Assembly (NCBI GenBank): GCA_946803715.1 | Contig: CAMPET010000006.1 | Coordinates: 178,460 to 242,459 of the forward strand | DNA: 64,000 bases | Direction: 5' to 3' | From: Beroe ovata | Lineage: Eukaryota > Ctenophora > Nuda > Beroida > Beroidae | Shown here: positions 47,401 through 58,757 of the stretch, piece after piece | Numbering within the stretch: the stretch's first letter is position 1 | Layout: each line of letters opens with the position of its first letter | Program-made: the position numbers and the translations under genes | The notes under the pieces: model-generated | What the model saw: only the letters and a program-made list of their open reading frames with translations | Told to the model about the DNA's origin: nothing | Databases searched by the model: none

Positions 47401-50400
47401 ACACACACAAACACACACACACAATATGAGGGGCAATGTGATTAACTAATACTCTGTCTACACTAAACATAGTTTACACGGTGAAGTCCCGAATCGCAGT
47501 GAAGGGAGGAGGGAGGGGTATAAAAGACACGGTGTAATCTCATCAGATCAAATTGCCCGACACGCTTGTCGCACCTCACTGTCCCCTCCTTCCTTCGCAC
47601 CCCCCCATTACGCATATCATTATCATAACGTGGGAAACCCTGCACATCCCCCATATCTCGCTCACTTTCAATAACACCACAGTCATTGGGAGGGTGTGTG
47701 TGTGTGTGTTCTAATTAGTGTAATATACCGTCATCAGTGTGTTTGACCGTTTGGCCGTGTTGACTTTAGTTCTAAAGCCAGGGTAAATGCTGTTGTTATC
47801 GTTGCTCGAATTGTTCGTGTTTTACATATATCATTGCATATTATCAATGTGATTTTTCATTCTAGAATACAATAATTCGTAGTGTAGTCATCTGCTCGCG
47901 TAGTAATGTATTGGAATTTCAACACATTTACACTATTAGGGAGGGTTAACTTACTGCGCAAGTAGCTGCAAGAGTAAGAGGGCCCACGGCAGGGGACCTG
48001 AGATTGCTGCGGAATCGTCAGTCCCTCTTAACTGCATGCTGCATATCCTCCTTAGTCGTTCATTCTGCGCAACAAGGGGGTATTATAGAAAGTGTTACCA
48101 TATAGACAGGAAATAGGGTTTTACGGACTTCATTCGTTGGAAATAAGGACGTTGACGACTCAATCAAATTAACCTCTCAATAGCTTGACGAAATGGCAAT
48201 TATCTGTGAGTTGCGTGCGTGGAATGCGTTCGTGATGATAAGGGTGTGGTAAGGTGTGTGTGTGTGGGTGTGTACCTCAGCTTCAAGCTCTGCTACTCTT
48301 TCTTCTAACTCTGATACGTAAACTTTCTTTCTGTCTCGAGCTTGTTGTGCTGACATTCTGTTCTTCAATTTCCTGGTAAAATGAATGTTATGAAACAACA
48401 CAGAATCATATTTTAACACATCCGTGTACACACATGCATACAAACACACACACAACCCCACTCAGACAGCCAGACTGCCTCTCGCCAGACTCGCTGGGTC
48501 TTATTTACAACTGTTGAGCATGTCGCACATACATTAACTGTCACTGCAATGAAGCTGCTTAGTGTCAAGATGGAAGCCCCGTAAAACTTAGCATGAACTC
48601 TAACCGAAGCCCCTGACAGGGTTGAAAGTCTCGTGTACTCTCTATGCTTGCAATTGATAGCGCTACATTTTGTCACACATACCATTTTATCACGATAGCT
48701 ATCGTTTTTGCTAAGACTCTGTTAAAATGTTCAAAATCTCTCCCTCACACCATCTCTCTCTCTCTCTCTGAAGTTACCGATGACCTTACATTCAAAGCGC
48801 ACACAACACCCACACGCCGCGGCTCCACACTTTATTGACTGTTCACTGGACAGCACTGCCCTCTCCTGCACACGGTTATATAATTACGGGAAAACACGCG
48901 ATGGAACCCAATGGCAAGGTGTAGCCTTGATCTGTTTAAAATGTGTGAAGACTGTGGACTTCTGAGTGCACACGAAATTCGCGAAATTTTAAAGTCCAGC
49001 CTGACACGAGCGATATCTGGGGGGAAAGGGCGGCGGACCAACAGAACTCTGTGTGTGTGAAGAAAGTGTAGCCCTTATCCGCGAAAATTACTCGTCTTTG
49101 CTTTGTGATGGTTTGCGGTATTTTCAAGTTATCGGTTACTGAAAGAATTTGTAGGCCGATATTCATTGAATTATCGAGTGCCCTTTTACTTGTTAATGTT
49201 CATGGTTTATGTTTAATTCTGACATGGATAGTTGTGACAACGTTTTCGACAATACACCCTCTTAACCCATCACACATTTTCATTCCATAGAATGCTTGGC
49301 GAGGAAAATTCTATCGACGATCTCTATGAGATTCTGTGCGACCTGGAGAAACTGAAGAGCTACCAGGGATTTGGGAAGTTGATGGGAATGGGGCTCGCAA
49401 ACAACATGGAGTTTTATCAGCAACTCCCATACGACGAGATAAGGCAGTATGTTGAGGAGGAGAGGGAGAGCTTCATGTCGCGAATACCTGCTGATATCAT
49501 AGAAAATGAGGGAATCCAGTGGGAGCATGTCGGGTCAACTTCTATCAAAGGTGGGCTAGTTAGTTAGGTGCTTTCATCATATCAGTAACTGCAGCATCGG
49601 TAAATATTCCCTTGTCTCTTACATCATTTTGACAAGTTATGCCATGGTAAAAGTTGATATGCCCATGTCACGCAGGCATGCCCGGAACTAACTTCCCTGA
49701 TGCACTCGTTCTCTTCAACAGCTTTCCGCCCCCGAGGGAAGTATTTGCAGCTATGCTCGACAGTGGTTTCACATTCCTCGGTTCAGGACCAATGAACACG
49801 CAGGATGTTTGGTTCATCAAAAAGGTAACAAATTTTCCCTGCCCTCCTTGTGATTTGATGGATATCCCATCTTATCGTCTCATCTTCAGATCGAACGAAA
49901 AGGGTCGATACTGGACAATGCCATGTTCAAAGTGCACTTCAATCAGAAAGATTTCAAGATCGCTCAGATGCTGATTGAGGTCCGGGATCGATGTAACACG
50001 AATAAAGAAGACTTTGAAGATTACAAGGTATTGGTATATGGCTACTTTCCACCATATCACAGCTTGATCATACATCATTTTCACTCGCATATAAGTTTCA
50101 AAATTCTATCCTGCATCTGATGAATAGAACGGACCCCCCTTCCCCGAACGTGTATCATCCATTTATCACATTTCCAAGGCAGTAAAGTGTGTGGCCGCTA
50201 AACGACTCTCTACGGGAGGAATACAAGAATACAAGAAAGCGAAGAGTGCCAGTAAACTTATGCAAGAAATGCAGAAAAAGTATGAGTATACAGTATGAAT
50301 GGAACATTAGATGTATGGGACATTAGATTTAATGAACATTGCTACATCAATTTCCTTCGTAGTAGATATAGTTTCATTGATAAGCGGATGTGTAAAACCG

Positions 50401-50635
50401 CTTTGCTATTAGCACTTTGTGGACATCAGAAGAGTTTACGTGTTATCACAATTTATATAGTTTGAAATATGTTTGAACCTCAGAACGAGTCTGTTGTATG
50501 TGCATCTATTATGCCTCACCTCTTCAAATTCCTTTCATCGGGAGAGAGTTTTGAATAGTCAGCCCTCTTTCGCTTCCTGGCTGCGGACTGGCTACAGTCA
50601 CTTTGGCCACCTTCTTCTGTCTTCGGTGATTCCAT
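44468..50635 (-). CDS. XBP1: XBP1 bZIP transcription factor, IRE1-spliced
   Basis: ER-stress transcription factor. Exons: 50635-50520, 48372-48276, 48064-47955, 45220-44468. Exon 1 ends RKRKRADYSKLSPDERNLKR, matching the human KRQRLTHLSPEEKALRR segment. Exon 2 carries the basic region and zipper start, KLKNRMSAQQARDRKKVYVS then ELEERVAELEAE. Exon 3 contains the IRE1 twin hairpin. Reading straight through gives XBP1u: a hydrophobic stretch PWALLLLQLLAQ, a further 55-60 residues and a stop at 45025 (172 residues). Removing the 20-nt IRE1 intron gives XBP1s: exon 3 then ends in phase 0, and exon 4 reads GIPAQEPPSIKSVGQATTST to an acidic C-terminus ending FLSEFLTF (351 residues). Intron 1 hosts the GrpB-family gene; intron 3 is 2.7 kb. 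This is the best-supported frame switch in the window. Confidence 0.92.
45243..45355. repeat. About 20-bp repeat, four copies
   Basis: Four near-identical copies of AACAGTGATGTGTCATCAAT lie just inside XBP1 intron 3, close to the acceptor of the last exon. Spacing is irregular. Confidence 0.85.
47979..48021 (-). promoter_or_regulatory. IRE1 twin-hairpin site and 20-nt unconventional intron in XBP1
   Basis: Two adjacent hairpins on the minus strand. The first has loop CCGCAGC closed by GATT/AATC and an outer CTGA/TCAG stem with one bulged base. The second has loop CTGCCGT closed by three G-C pairs, one mismatch, then further G-C pairing. Both loops fit the IRE1 consensus C-N-G|C-N-G-N. Cleavage after each CNG removes 47990-48009 (20 nt). 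Vertebrate XBP1 removes 26 nt and nematode or fly XBP1 23 nt; 20, 23 and 26 all leave the same remainder modulo 3. Confidence 0.88.
49292..50298 (+). CDS. GrpB/UPF0157-family nucleotidyltransferase-fold protein
   Basis: Four exons (49292-49550, 49676-49824, 49890-50027, 50179-50298), phases agree, 221 residues. The signature HVGSTSIKG, split by intron 1, continues into MPGTNFPDALVLF, matching the GrpB core (HVGSTAVPGLxAKPxIDI). The C-terminal part, RCNTNKEDFEDYKAVKCVAA then RLSTGGIQEYKKAKS, matches the usual GrpB tail where a short-chain carboxylate kinase-like helix pattern is seen. Family members belong to the nucleotidyltransferase superfamily, but substrates are poorly known. The N-terminal helix (residues 1-50) is not part of the bacterial domain. 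Introns show this is not bacterial contamination. It lies wholly in XBP1 intron 1 on the opposite strand. Confidence 0.82.
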
Positions 50636-51992
50636 CTTGAGAACTAATGTCATGATTTATTCTTTCCCAACAATCAAAATAAACAAAATCTAACGTGGTT
50701 TCAGACAGTTGCACACAACAAAGCTACGAGAACACAAGCTTACATATCGTGTCGTCGTGCTATTGGCAGAAATTATTTCATCCAACGCGAAAAATAGAAC
50801 ATTTACGGATCCAGTCCGCGACTGAAACAGATAGGTCGCGCGCGGCGCGAGAATAAATTTGATCCAGGCCAAGCCGCGCAACATGATTTCAAAAAATAAA
50901 CAATTTTCAGCAGCATTCCTATTATTTGAAATTGCTATACCCGACAGCGGGAAGGATGCGCACTCAATTGTAATTTAATTCATGATTCAATTTATTTTGT
51001 CGATGATAGCCCTTGTCAAAAATTTCGATTCGTGTGTTTGCATTAGCAGTCTTGTATTGCTTGACAAAATTTATTTAGATTTTTAGTGCAAAGACAAAGA
51101 ATTTGTAATTGGAACAGAAAAAGTGCAGACAATGATTCATTATTTGCTAGAAAACCTGTCAAGTGGGCCTGATACACTACTCATTGAGCCAATCAGATGC
51201 AACAACACAACAACAACATTAATTGAAAACAGTACAAAGATGCACTTTCCTATTGATTGAGGTCAGAGGTATTGAGAGTCAGAGAGTGAATGGACGTCAA
51301 GTCTAAAGTACGCTTTCGAAACATTAATTTTGTGAAGGAGCACTTCACTCATGTATGCTGATATCCTCACTCACAATATCAATGTGAGAGTCCCACTTGT
51401 CAACACATCATATGGAGAAAGATCATTGACATAGGTAGGACCCAGGCTTGAAAATTAGCTGCCAGACAGTGTTAAGTTATGTTCAAACTGGCAGACTATA
51501 GGACTGTGTTGAAATCTCATCTATTTAGAGAAGCTTAATTTTGTTAACTCTGAGGTAAACTGAGCCCCAACTTCTATAACTTCTCTATCTTGTTATTCTG
51601 TGTTTTTTCTAATTAGGAGCTCAGTTTCTGCCATCTTTTGATTTTATGTTTCAGGCACACCTGGGTGTAATTGAACTTGGGCCAAAATAAAATATGAATT
51701 TAACTTATTATTGTTATTATTATCATTAAAACAAATCGGCCATTTCTTCTGATATGTCAAACTTTGGACTTGCAGTCTGACAGGCGTCGAGGGTCAAGAA
51801 TTTTAAAGATGTCTTGATTATGTAATCAAGGTCAAACCCCCCTCCATAATCAAGCTTAATCATTTGGAAACCCCCCTCCACCCTTGGCTGATTACATAAT
51901 ATGTGAACGGTCCCTTATTGTGAAATTGTGAAACTTCTTTCTGGCATCCCAGGTCATGAAAGATATTTCACCCAATTTTCCAAGCAGGTTTC
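50636..51992. other. Divergent intergenic region XBP1/POLR1H
   Basis: Shared upstream region of XBP1 (minus) and POLR1H (plus). Contains a GC-rich patch near 50795-50885 (GCGCGAGAATAAATTTGATCC) related to the dispersed GC-rich repeats, a LINE remnant, and an imperfect inverted repeat at about 51805-51905 (GATTATGTAATCAAGG against CCTTGGCTGATTACATAAT) enclosing two C-rich tracts. Confidence 0.55.
51440..51731 (+). mobile_element. 5'-truncated non-LTR retrotransposon (LINE) remnant
   Basis: One frame reads LPDSVKLCSNW and, after a frame change, FKLADYRTVLKSHLFREA followed by a stop at 51538. This matches the conserved end of many LINE reverse-transcriptase polyproteins (WNSLPDSV...FKxxLKTHLF). 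About 170 bp of 3' UTR-like sequence follows, then a TTATTG/TTATTA simple-repeat tail near 51700-51727. Only the last part of the element remains, and it is decayed. Confidence 0.72.
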
Positions 51993-52334
51993 ATGTCTGT
52001 TCAGCCATTTTGCTTGAGATGTGATAGTGTTCTCCCCCTTGAGATAACTGGGAATTCTGTCATATGCAAGTTGTGCAAGCTTTCCCATTCATATGTGGAT
52101 TTGCTGAATAAAGAGATTCATAGTAGAGTTGTTTTTAATACAAGAAGTGATGGCACCAGCAATCAGGAAGATGAAAGTACAGAAGCAAGTGGACCAATGA
52201 CAGATAGAAAATGTCCTCAGTGTGGGAATGATGGAATGAGTTATACCACACGACAGTTAAGAGGAGCAGATGAAGGGCAGACAGTTTTCTATTTGTGTCC
52301 TGCGTGTAAATATCAGGATAATGAAAACAGCTGA
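51993..52334 (+). CDS. POLR1H: RNA polymerase I subunit RPA12
   Basis: Single-exon, 113 residues, typical for the family (human 126). N-terminal C4 zinc ribbon: FCLRCDSVLPLE then CKLCKL. C-terminal TFIIS-like zinc ribbon: KCPQCGNDGMSYTTRQLRGA, then DEGQTVFYLCPACKY. The acidic DE pair in the GADEGQT loop is the catalytic element that stimulates RNA cleavage by Pol I. Only 245 bp separates it from MORF4L1 on the same strand. Confidence 0.95.
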   Translation: MSVQPFCLRCDSVLPLEITGNSVICKLCKLSHSYVDLLNKEIHSRVVFNTRSDGTSNQEDESTEASGPMTDRKCPQCGNDGMSYTTRQLRGADEGQTVFYLCPACKYQDNENS

Positions 52335-52579
52335 AACTTGGCAATCCTGATTGCCAGAAGACATTGGACATTGACACTCAGTGACAAAGGAGAGCAGATA
52401 TAACCATGAATTATGACCAATTTTTATGAAAATGTTTTTATTGAATCATTGTAAAATAATCTCAAAAAGGCAGCTTTCATAGTTTGCCTTTCCTCCAATA
52501 GAGGCAATAGGAATGTCACAACGTCTTAACCTTGCATTCTTTGAAGGCAGGTCATGCAATGTAAGTTGCAATTGCAGGG

Positions 52580-54866
52580 ATGAGTAAATTTGAAGAAGGA
52601 GAGAGGGTGCTCTGTTTCCATGGTCCATTATTGTACGAGGCCAGATGTCACAAAGTGAATACTGAGGGTGAAGTGAGTTATGTTTCTAACGTGTTGATTT
52701 TGCATTTCTCAGTAGTTAGACATTCTACTCAGACACCTGATTCAGAATACACTCACTCAAGACATCAAATTTAGAGTTGTGTTTATGCCAGGTGGATCTC
52801 TACCTCATTCACTACAACGGGTGGAGTCAGAAGTGGGATGAGTGGATTCCTGAGACTAGGATACTCAAATTCAATGATGTAAACTTGAAGGTTTGCTATA
52901 AACGACAATCGAAAATGGTATTCCTTTCAGAATAAACATATTCTGGACTCCTCAATTTGTTCAGAAACAGAGTGAACTAATCAAGCATCTGAAGAAATCG
53001 CAGCACAGGGGAAAGAATAAGAAACTCAAATTAAACGATACCGTGGAATCGGAGGAAGCTTTTGCGGCAAAGGTTTGTTGAACCTTGAAAAAATGATATC
53101 TAAGGGAAAAATGTGCGTCGGCCGGGAATCGAACCCGGGCCTCCCGCGTGGCAGGCGAGAATTGTACCACTCAACCACCGACGCTTGGTAGATGTAAACA
53201 AGTTATCAAGTCAATTCAAGTCTTCTTTACCCACCTATACCCACCAATAATTCAATGCCTGTTGCTATGATGGGAATTGCATCTCAATAAGATGTCGTGA
53301 TGCATTGAATAATGCGATCCTTCATGTTTTGACTTCAAACCTGATCCCTTAATGTTACATGTTCGAGTTACCTATTCTAAGTGTATATAAGGAAGAAACA
53401 ACAGAACTCAATTGACATGCTGGTTTGCTACCTTGTGATCGAATCGCATGGCCTCGGAGTAATCATCTTCTAGTGATTGTTTCTTTAAACTATTGTACCT
53501 GTAATCTGTATACAAACAGCCCAATTCCCATTTCACTCCTGCGCTGATGCCAAGTACTGGCCCTGTGGCCTAACAAATGTCGAAAACCATGCTCTCTAAG
53601 TCTCCTAACACACTCGGTTCAATGTGCTGAGTGTATCTTTTACTTCAAGACCATTTTCTAAGGCTTTCTAAGGTTTCTATTTGATTATAGGGATCCTATC
53701 ATTGTAAACTTGCTATGACGGCTCTTGTCATAATCAATCCTGTTTGACACAATATAAAGTTTTGGTTTGGAAATTGAGGTTGATTTTCAAACTCTTGTCT
53801 TGATAGAGTAGACTTCTATTTGCTAGAAATTTCGAGGATTCTTTACGAATTTGCTGTGCGCCAACTCCCGTCTTTAGGGGCACAGGGTCGGAACGGTCTT
53901 CTGTTTTCTCACTTTTTGTGATATTCTTGGCGCTTGCGCGGCTTTTTCAAGCCGTAATATCGCGCGCGCACTCGAAGCAGCTCCCTTCTATAAAAAGACA
54001 GTATTTGATTTGTGATGTTGTCATTTTGCTTGGCAGGTTTGTATTCAGATAGAGATGCCAAGTCAGCTAAAACTGGTGCTCCTTGACGACTGGGACCTCA
54101 TCACTCAACAGAAGCATCTGTTGAATTTACCAGCAAAACACAGCGTATCAACCGTTCTAGGTTTATAAGACGCTTTCAATAATTCAGCCTTTTCACTAAC
54201 GTATTTTTTCACTCGACTAATTGTTTTTCACGTTACTAATTCTACCCTTATGAATAATATGAATGTCCCGACTAACACGATATGACTCTGGTGAATTCTC
54301 AGACGAGTTCAGGTTGTACACGCTATCGGACGACCCGGATGTGAATAGAGACCACGTTTTGGAGGGGGTTATGGGGTATTTCTCCAGATTACTGGGCATG
54401 CAGCTGCTGTACAAGTTTGAGAGACCCCAATATGCCGACCTACTCGAACAGAATAAAGGAGGTGAGCATATTGCAGTAGAGAACTGCTTTTGGTTATGTG
54501 CCAGGAATAGGGAGTGTGCTGGTGAGCAACTCCGTCGCTAAGCAACCGTCCCCACAGCAACTGTGTGTGATATATACGGTGCAGAGCATCTACTCCGGCT
54601 ATTCACTCGGATAGGGGAGCTGTTAGCATTCACCGAACTAGACAACAACGCTATTTCAATACTTCAGAAATACCTGCACCAACTACTCGCTTTTATCGGT
54701 GGGTTTGTGTGAGTTTGTGTGTGTCTGTGTCTGTGCGGCTGTTTTTCGTTTATTTGCAATTTTACTCCTTGTTTTTTGCTCTCCAGATATGCACAGAGAC
54801 AAATATCTAGACTCCTCGAATTACGTGATTGCAACACCAGACTATTTGCGACGAGCTGGCGTCTAG
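52580..54866 (+). CDS. MORF4L1: MRG15 chromatin protein
   Basis: Subunit of NuA4/TIP60 acetyltransferase and Sin3 deacetylase complexes; its chromo barrel binds H3K36me3. Seven exons: 52580-52672, 52792-52890, 52965-53072, 54037-54160, 54303-54461, 54558-54698, 54787-54866. All phases agree, 267 residues. Chromo barrel: FEEGERVLCFHGPLLYEARC and YLIHYNGWSQKWDEWIPE. A lysine-rich linker follows. MRG domain: LVLLDDWDLITQQKHLLNLP, GMQLLYKFERPQYADLL, GAEHLLRLFTRIGELLAF. It is shorter than human MORF4L1 (323 residues) mainly in the linker. Intron 3 (53073-54036) contains tRNA-Gly. Confidence 0.96.
53107..53111 (-). terminator. Pol III terminator of tRNA-Gly
   Basis: Five T residues on the minus strand lie two bases after the tRNA 3' end, a normal RNA polymerase III stop. 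Confidence 0.75.
53114..53184 (-). tRNA. tRNA-Gly (GCC anticodon)
   Basis: 71 nt including discriminator A. The acceptor stem GCGTCGG/CCGACGC is perfect. The T arm is canonical with GGTTCGATTCC. The anticodon loop reads CTGCCAC, giving GCC. It matches the animal tRNA-Gly(GCC) except for compensated changes in the acceptor stem and two in the D arm (TTGAGTGGTAC). No intron. It sits antisense within MORF4L1 intron 3. Confidence 0.96.
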
Positions 54867-55194
54867 ATGGATATATACGCGATCATTCGAGACGTTGACC
54901 AGAGGATGGAATTTCCTAGCTTGACAGTGAAATGAGAGCGAATTCCAGTCATATTTGTGAAACACTCGACTGTTATCCAGGACAATTAAACAAGGACAAA
55001 CCAAGATGAACAAGCCAGGACAATTTTGCATAATACATATTTGTCACGTTTAACAGAATAATAATCGATGAGGAAAACCCAGTTCGTATGTTTATTTCCC
55101 GAACTCCTTCACTAACGATTCTCTGTTCCTTCACAATTCTCATGACCGTTATATCCCCGTGTGCTTACCACTCATCCGCCCATTATAGGGGTAC
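54867..55194. other. Intergenic between MORF4L1 and RANBP3
   Basis: About 330 bp with no coding frame. An acceptor-like CCCATTATAG lies just before the proposed RANBP3 start, so an upstream non-coding or very short coding exon may lie here. Confidence 0.4.
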
Positions 55195-57554
55195 ATGACA
55201 GGCTCCCTGAAGAGACACCCCTCAGAGGACGCAGAAGAAACTCCCTCCTCTAAACGAAAAGAATCAGAACCCACAACCTCCTCATCATGCCCTGAACCTT
55301 CTGAATCCACTTCACCTGACACCACTTCACCTGACACCACTCCGCCTGACACCACTGTGCCCGACTCACCACCTCCTGGCGCAACTGATACCGCTGGAGC
55401 TGATACTGCTGAATCGAACTCCACCGCAGAGGAAAAGACTCCCCCTGATACCACAACTGATAACTCCACTTCAGCTGACACCACTACAAATGACACCGCA
55501 GCAACTGACACAACCGCTCCTGCCGACAGCACAGTTCCCGACCCAGCTACTGAGGCAGATGCCGTCATCTCCCAAACTCCCGCCATCTCAATAACGGCTC
55601 CCGCTGACACAACACCGCCAGACCTCGCGCCGACACCGCCCGATACGCCGCCAAAAACAGCGCCCTCTGAAGACGCGTCCTCTGTGTTGTCACCACCGAG
55701 CAAATTAAAGGGAGTGCCCCCCGTTAAGAATACGAGCAATGAGATAAAGGTAAACGGCGCTGAGAACTCAATTCTGCACAGCGGCTTCTCTCTTGGCAAG
55801 AGTAATGGAATTTTTAGCGGGGGTGAGTTATCAAGCAACTAGCTCTTGTACCTCTGACACATAAGACTCGCTGATACAATGATGTGAAACTGATATTATG
55901 CTTTTATGATACTATCCTAAGTCCCAGTATCAGCTGTATTATGGATATAACACCTGTTTAACGCCCATATTCTACAGCGTCGCTGAATGGCGGGACAAGC
56001 ACGAGTATATTTGCAGCTGCTCTCGCTAACAGCTCATCCTCATTCCTACCCTCGTCCTCCAGTTTCCTCCAATCCTCACCATCAACTACTAGTGGCGGTG
56101 GTGTCAGTGGTGGTGGTGTCAGTGGTGGTGGTGGCGGGATATTCGGAGCGGCTCTATCGTCTTCCTCTAAATCCCCGACTGGAGGAGGAGGTTAGGAAGA
56201 ATGAAGAATCATTGATTCTGGAAACTTCTGATCATTTCCTTCGTATCTTTTTGAACGTTTCACAGCAATTAGCACGTCTTGCTCCGCATGATACACTGTT
56301 ATAGTAGAACTATGTTCAGGTGGGTTTGTGTTCGGTGCTAATCTCTCGGATCGTGTGGTTGCCCCGACTACCAATACTGAGGAAGAGGGGAAGGGAGAAA
56401 GCCAGGGTGAGAAGAACGACAAAGAGACAGGAGCGACTGATGGAGGAAACTCGACAAAAACTGAACTCAAGGAAATAGAGGTAAGGATTGGTGAGGTGTG
56501 GCTGTTTACACGATATTGCTGTCACTCACCTCAGCTCTGTATATCATAAACGCGCTCACCTCAATTGCAGGTGTCCACTGGTGAGGAGGGTGAGAAAGTG
56601 GTGATGCAGGTGACATGTAAGCTCTACCAGTTCTGTCCTCTCACTAAGAATTGGATAGATCGCGGCACTGGGAATCTCAAACTCAATGAAAAGGATGACG
56701 ATGAGGAGGGATTCGCATCTCGTATTGTCTTCAGATCGAAAGCTGTCATGAAGGTAAGGAGACTAACTCCTCACTGACAGTATCATTGATTGCGATTTAG
56801 ACCAAACTTAAATTGTCCGGCAATCGATTTTCACCTTAATTTTTCATCTGAGGCTGATTACCTCATCAATATTTCACCAGGTGATGCTGAACTCTAAGAT
56901 ATTCCCGAACATGAACATCAACAGAGCAAATCTCACCACTATCCGACTATCTGCAGTGGATCTACATGACGGGAAGATTGTTACATATCTCCTCCGGTGC
57001 TCGAGAAATGAGTGTGATAAGTGAGTCATGTGATTTCCTAGATCAGTATATCTTCTCCCTTCAGACTGAGTTATTGGATAGCAACCAATGTTTTCTATCT
57101 TTCCTCACTGTTCCTCATTTCACTCCTCATAGATCCTCCCCTTTTGTCCCCCAATGAGTTGCCCCAGCGTTACCCCTCCCTCTCTCACAGGTTACACACA
57201 GCATTGCTGAAGCGGAAGGAGCTGGCTCGTCAGCACGACGAGGAAACAAGTAACAAGACCACGCCCACTGTGAAGACCAAGCCAGGTGGTCCATCGGCTG
57301 CCACTATTGTCGCTGTGGAGAGCGGAGGAAATAGTGATGAGAAAAGTGAGCAGCAAGTCGAGAATAATGAGAATTCTGCGAGAGAAGAGAATAAGCAGGC
57401 TACTGAAGATAAAACAGTGGAGGACACACAAGATAATGTGAATGAAGATAAAACTAGCGCCTCTGATATGAATAAAGAAAAGAAGACTACTAATGGAGCA
57501 AAGAGCAAAGACTCGTCAGAAACTGCTGTATCTGAGCCGAGCTGTGTGTCGTGA
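55195..57554 (+). CDS. RANBP3: Ran-binding protein 3
   Basis: Cofactor for CRM1 export and nuclear Ran binding. The first exon (MTGSLKRHPSEDAEETPSSK) is low-complexity Thr/Pro/Asp with repeated SPDTT/PPDTT. The second (from about 55979) is Ser/Gly-rich with SIFAAALANS and GIFGAALSSS, FG-like motifs. Exon 3 has FVFGANLSDRVVAP, matching FVFGQNMSERVLSP of human RANBP3. The Ran-binding domain spans 56571-57230: STGEEGEKVVMQVTCKLYQF, WIDRGTGNLKLNE, RIVFRSKAVMKVMLNSKIFP, ending LHTALLKRKELARQHDEE. The C-terminal tail is acidic and Glu/Asn/Lys-rich. The end of the gene is clear; the true 5' end could be further upstream. Confidence 0.88.
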
Positions 57555-58757
57555 GCAGCTCGAATCACACAGAGTCGTCCTCAGATCTGAGGTGTTATTT
57601 TATTTGTAACTCGTCTGGATAGAATGCTTCACTAAATCTTGTCTGAGCTATTGGAAACTGTTTTCGGAGCTATAACTAGGGAGTGTGAGACTAACATGAT
57701 ATTATTACAGTAATAGCTGAAGGAAGCTGTGAGGAAATTAATTCTATCCAAATCACTTCATTTAACAGAAGAGTGGAATTGCAATGTGCTCTTGTTTTTA
57801 AAAGTTGACTGCTATACGGTGGTTTCAATTATAGTCCTGTGCCCTGTGGTCTTGTTCAATGAGAAACGAAATTGGCGCGTAATTTTTCCCACGATTATAA
57901 CGCGCGGCGCTCCATAATTTGAAATTTCAGCAAATCTAAGTTTGATATTCGCGTGTATCCATAAGAAAATATCCCGCGCGTTCCGTGAAACATGCCACTC
58001 GGTTCATGTCCATGTGGATTGTGCCACGTCAGCATGTTTTGCATCATCAGTCTAATCTGAACCGTGGATTCATCATACGTGGTATGTGGCAGTCAGCATT
58101 TGACATGGGCATGGCATTAATAATAGAAATTCGATGTCATTATTGTCTATGCAGTCTTGATTAGACAACAATAGCTGAATTTGGTGATTTCGAGTCAGTG
58201 ATAACAATTAACATTTCTCAACGATTGAACCAATTCCACCAATAAAATTCTGTTTTTTGAAGCAGTGAGAATCGATAGTTGAGTTGCATAAAAATAACAA
58301 AAATAAAACGATTTACACAGAATTGCATATAAAAAGTACAAAATAAAGTACGGTCAAATCTTACTATGCAAACAACACGTCGTACAAATGTATACACTCT
58401 GCTGTGTTTTGAGAATCTAGCTGCAACTTATTTAAATCATACCCATCATAGTATCAAAGTTGCTTCACTGGCATTGATAATGACATCTCTGACGTCACCT
58501 TCTTCACATCTACAAACCCTCTGAAAACTCAAGTGTCCAAACAATGCGATAGAGTATTCATAAAACCCAAATAAGCATGAAGTGTGATTAAATCAAATAC
58601 GCTGCTACCCCTCATTAAGCCTAACTCGTAAGCGGTAGTGATAATCTGAATAAAGTGTCACCCCAACTGATATGTATCGCCTCATAAAGATGTTAAAAAC
58701 AAATAACAATCAATAATGAATGAATACCCCGTCCAATCTAAACTCAATATTTCCCTC
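57555..58757. other. Intergenic, AT-rich, no gene seen
   Basis: A 1.2 kb gap between convergent RANBP3 (plus) and the FKBP gene (minus). It should contain both 3' UTRs. A short CG-rich patch occurs near 57895-57910. Nothing else recognised. Confidence 0.5.

Noticed and set aside
55149..55838. 229-residue minus-strand open frame rich in Val/Ser/Gly
   Set aside because: It is the antisense shadow of the low-complexity first exon of RANBP3; the composition mirrors the Thr/Pro/Asp repeats.
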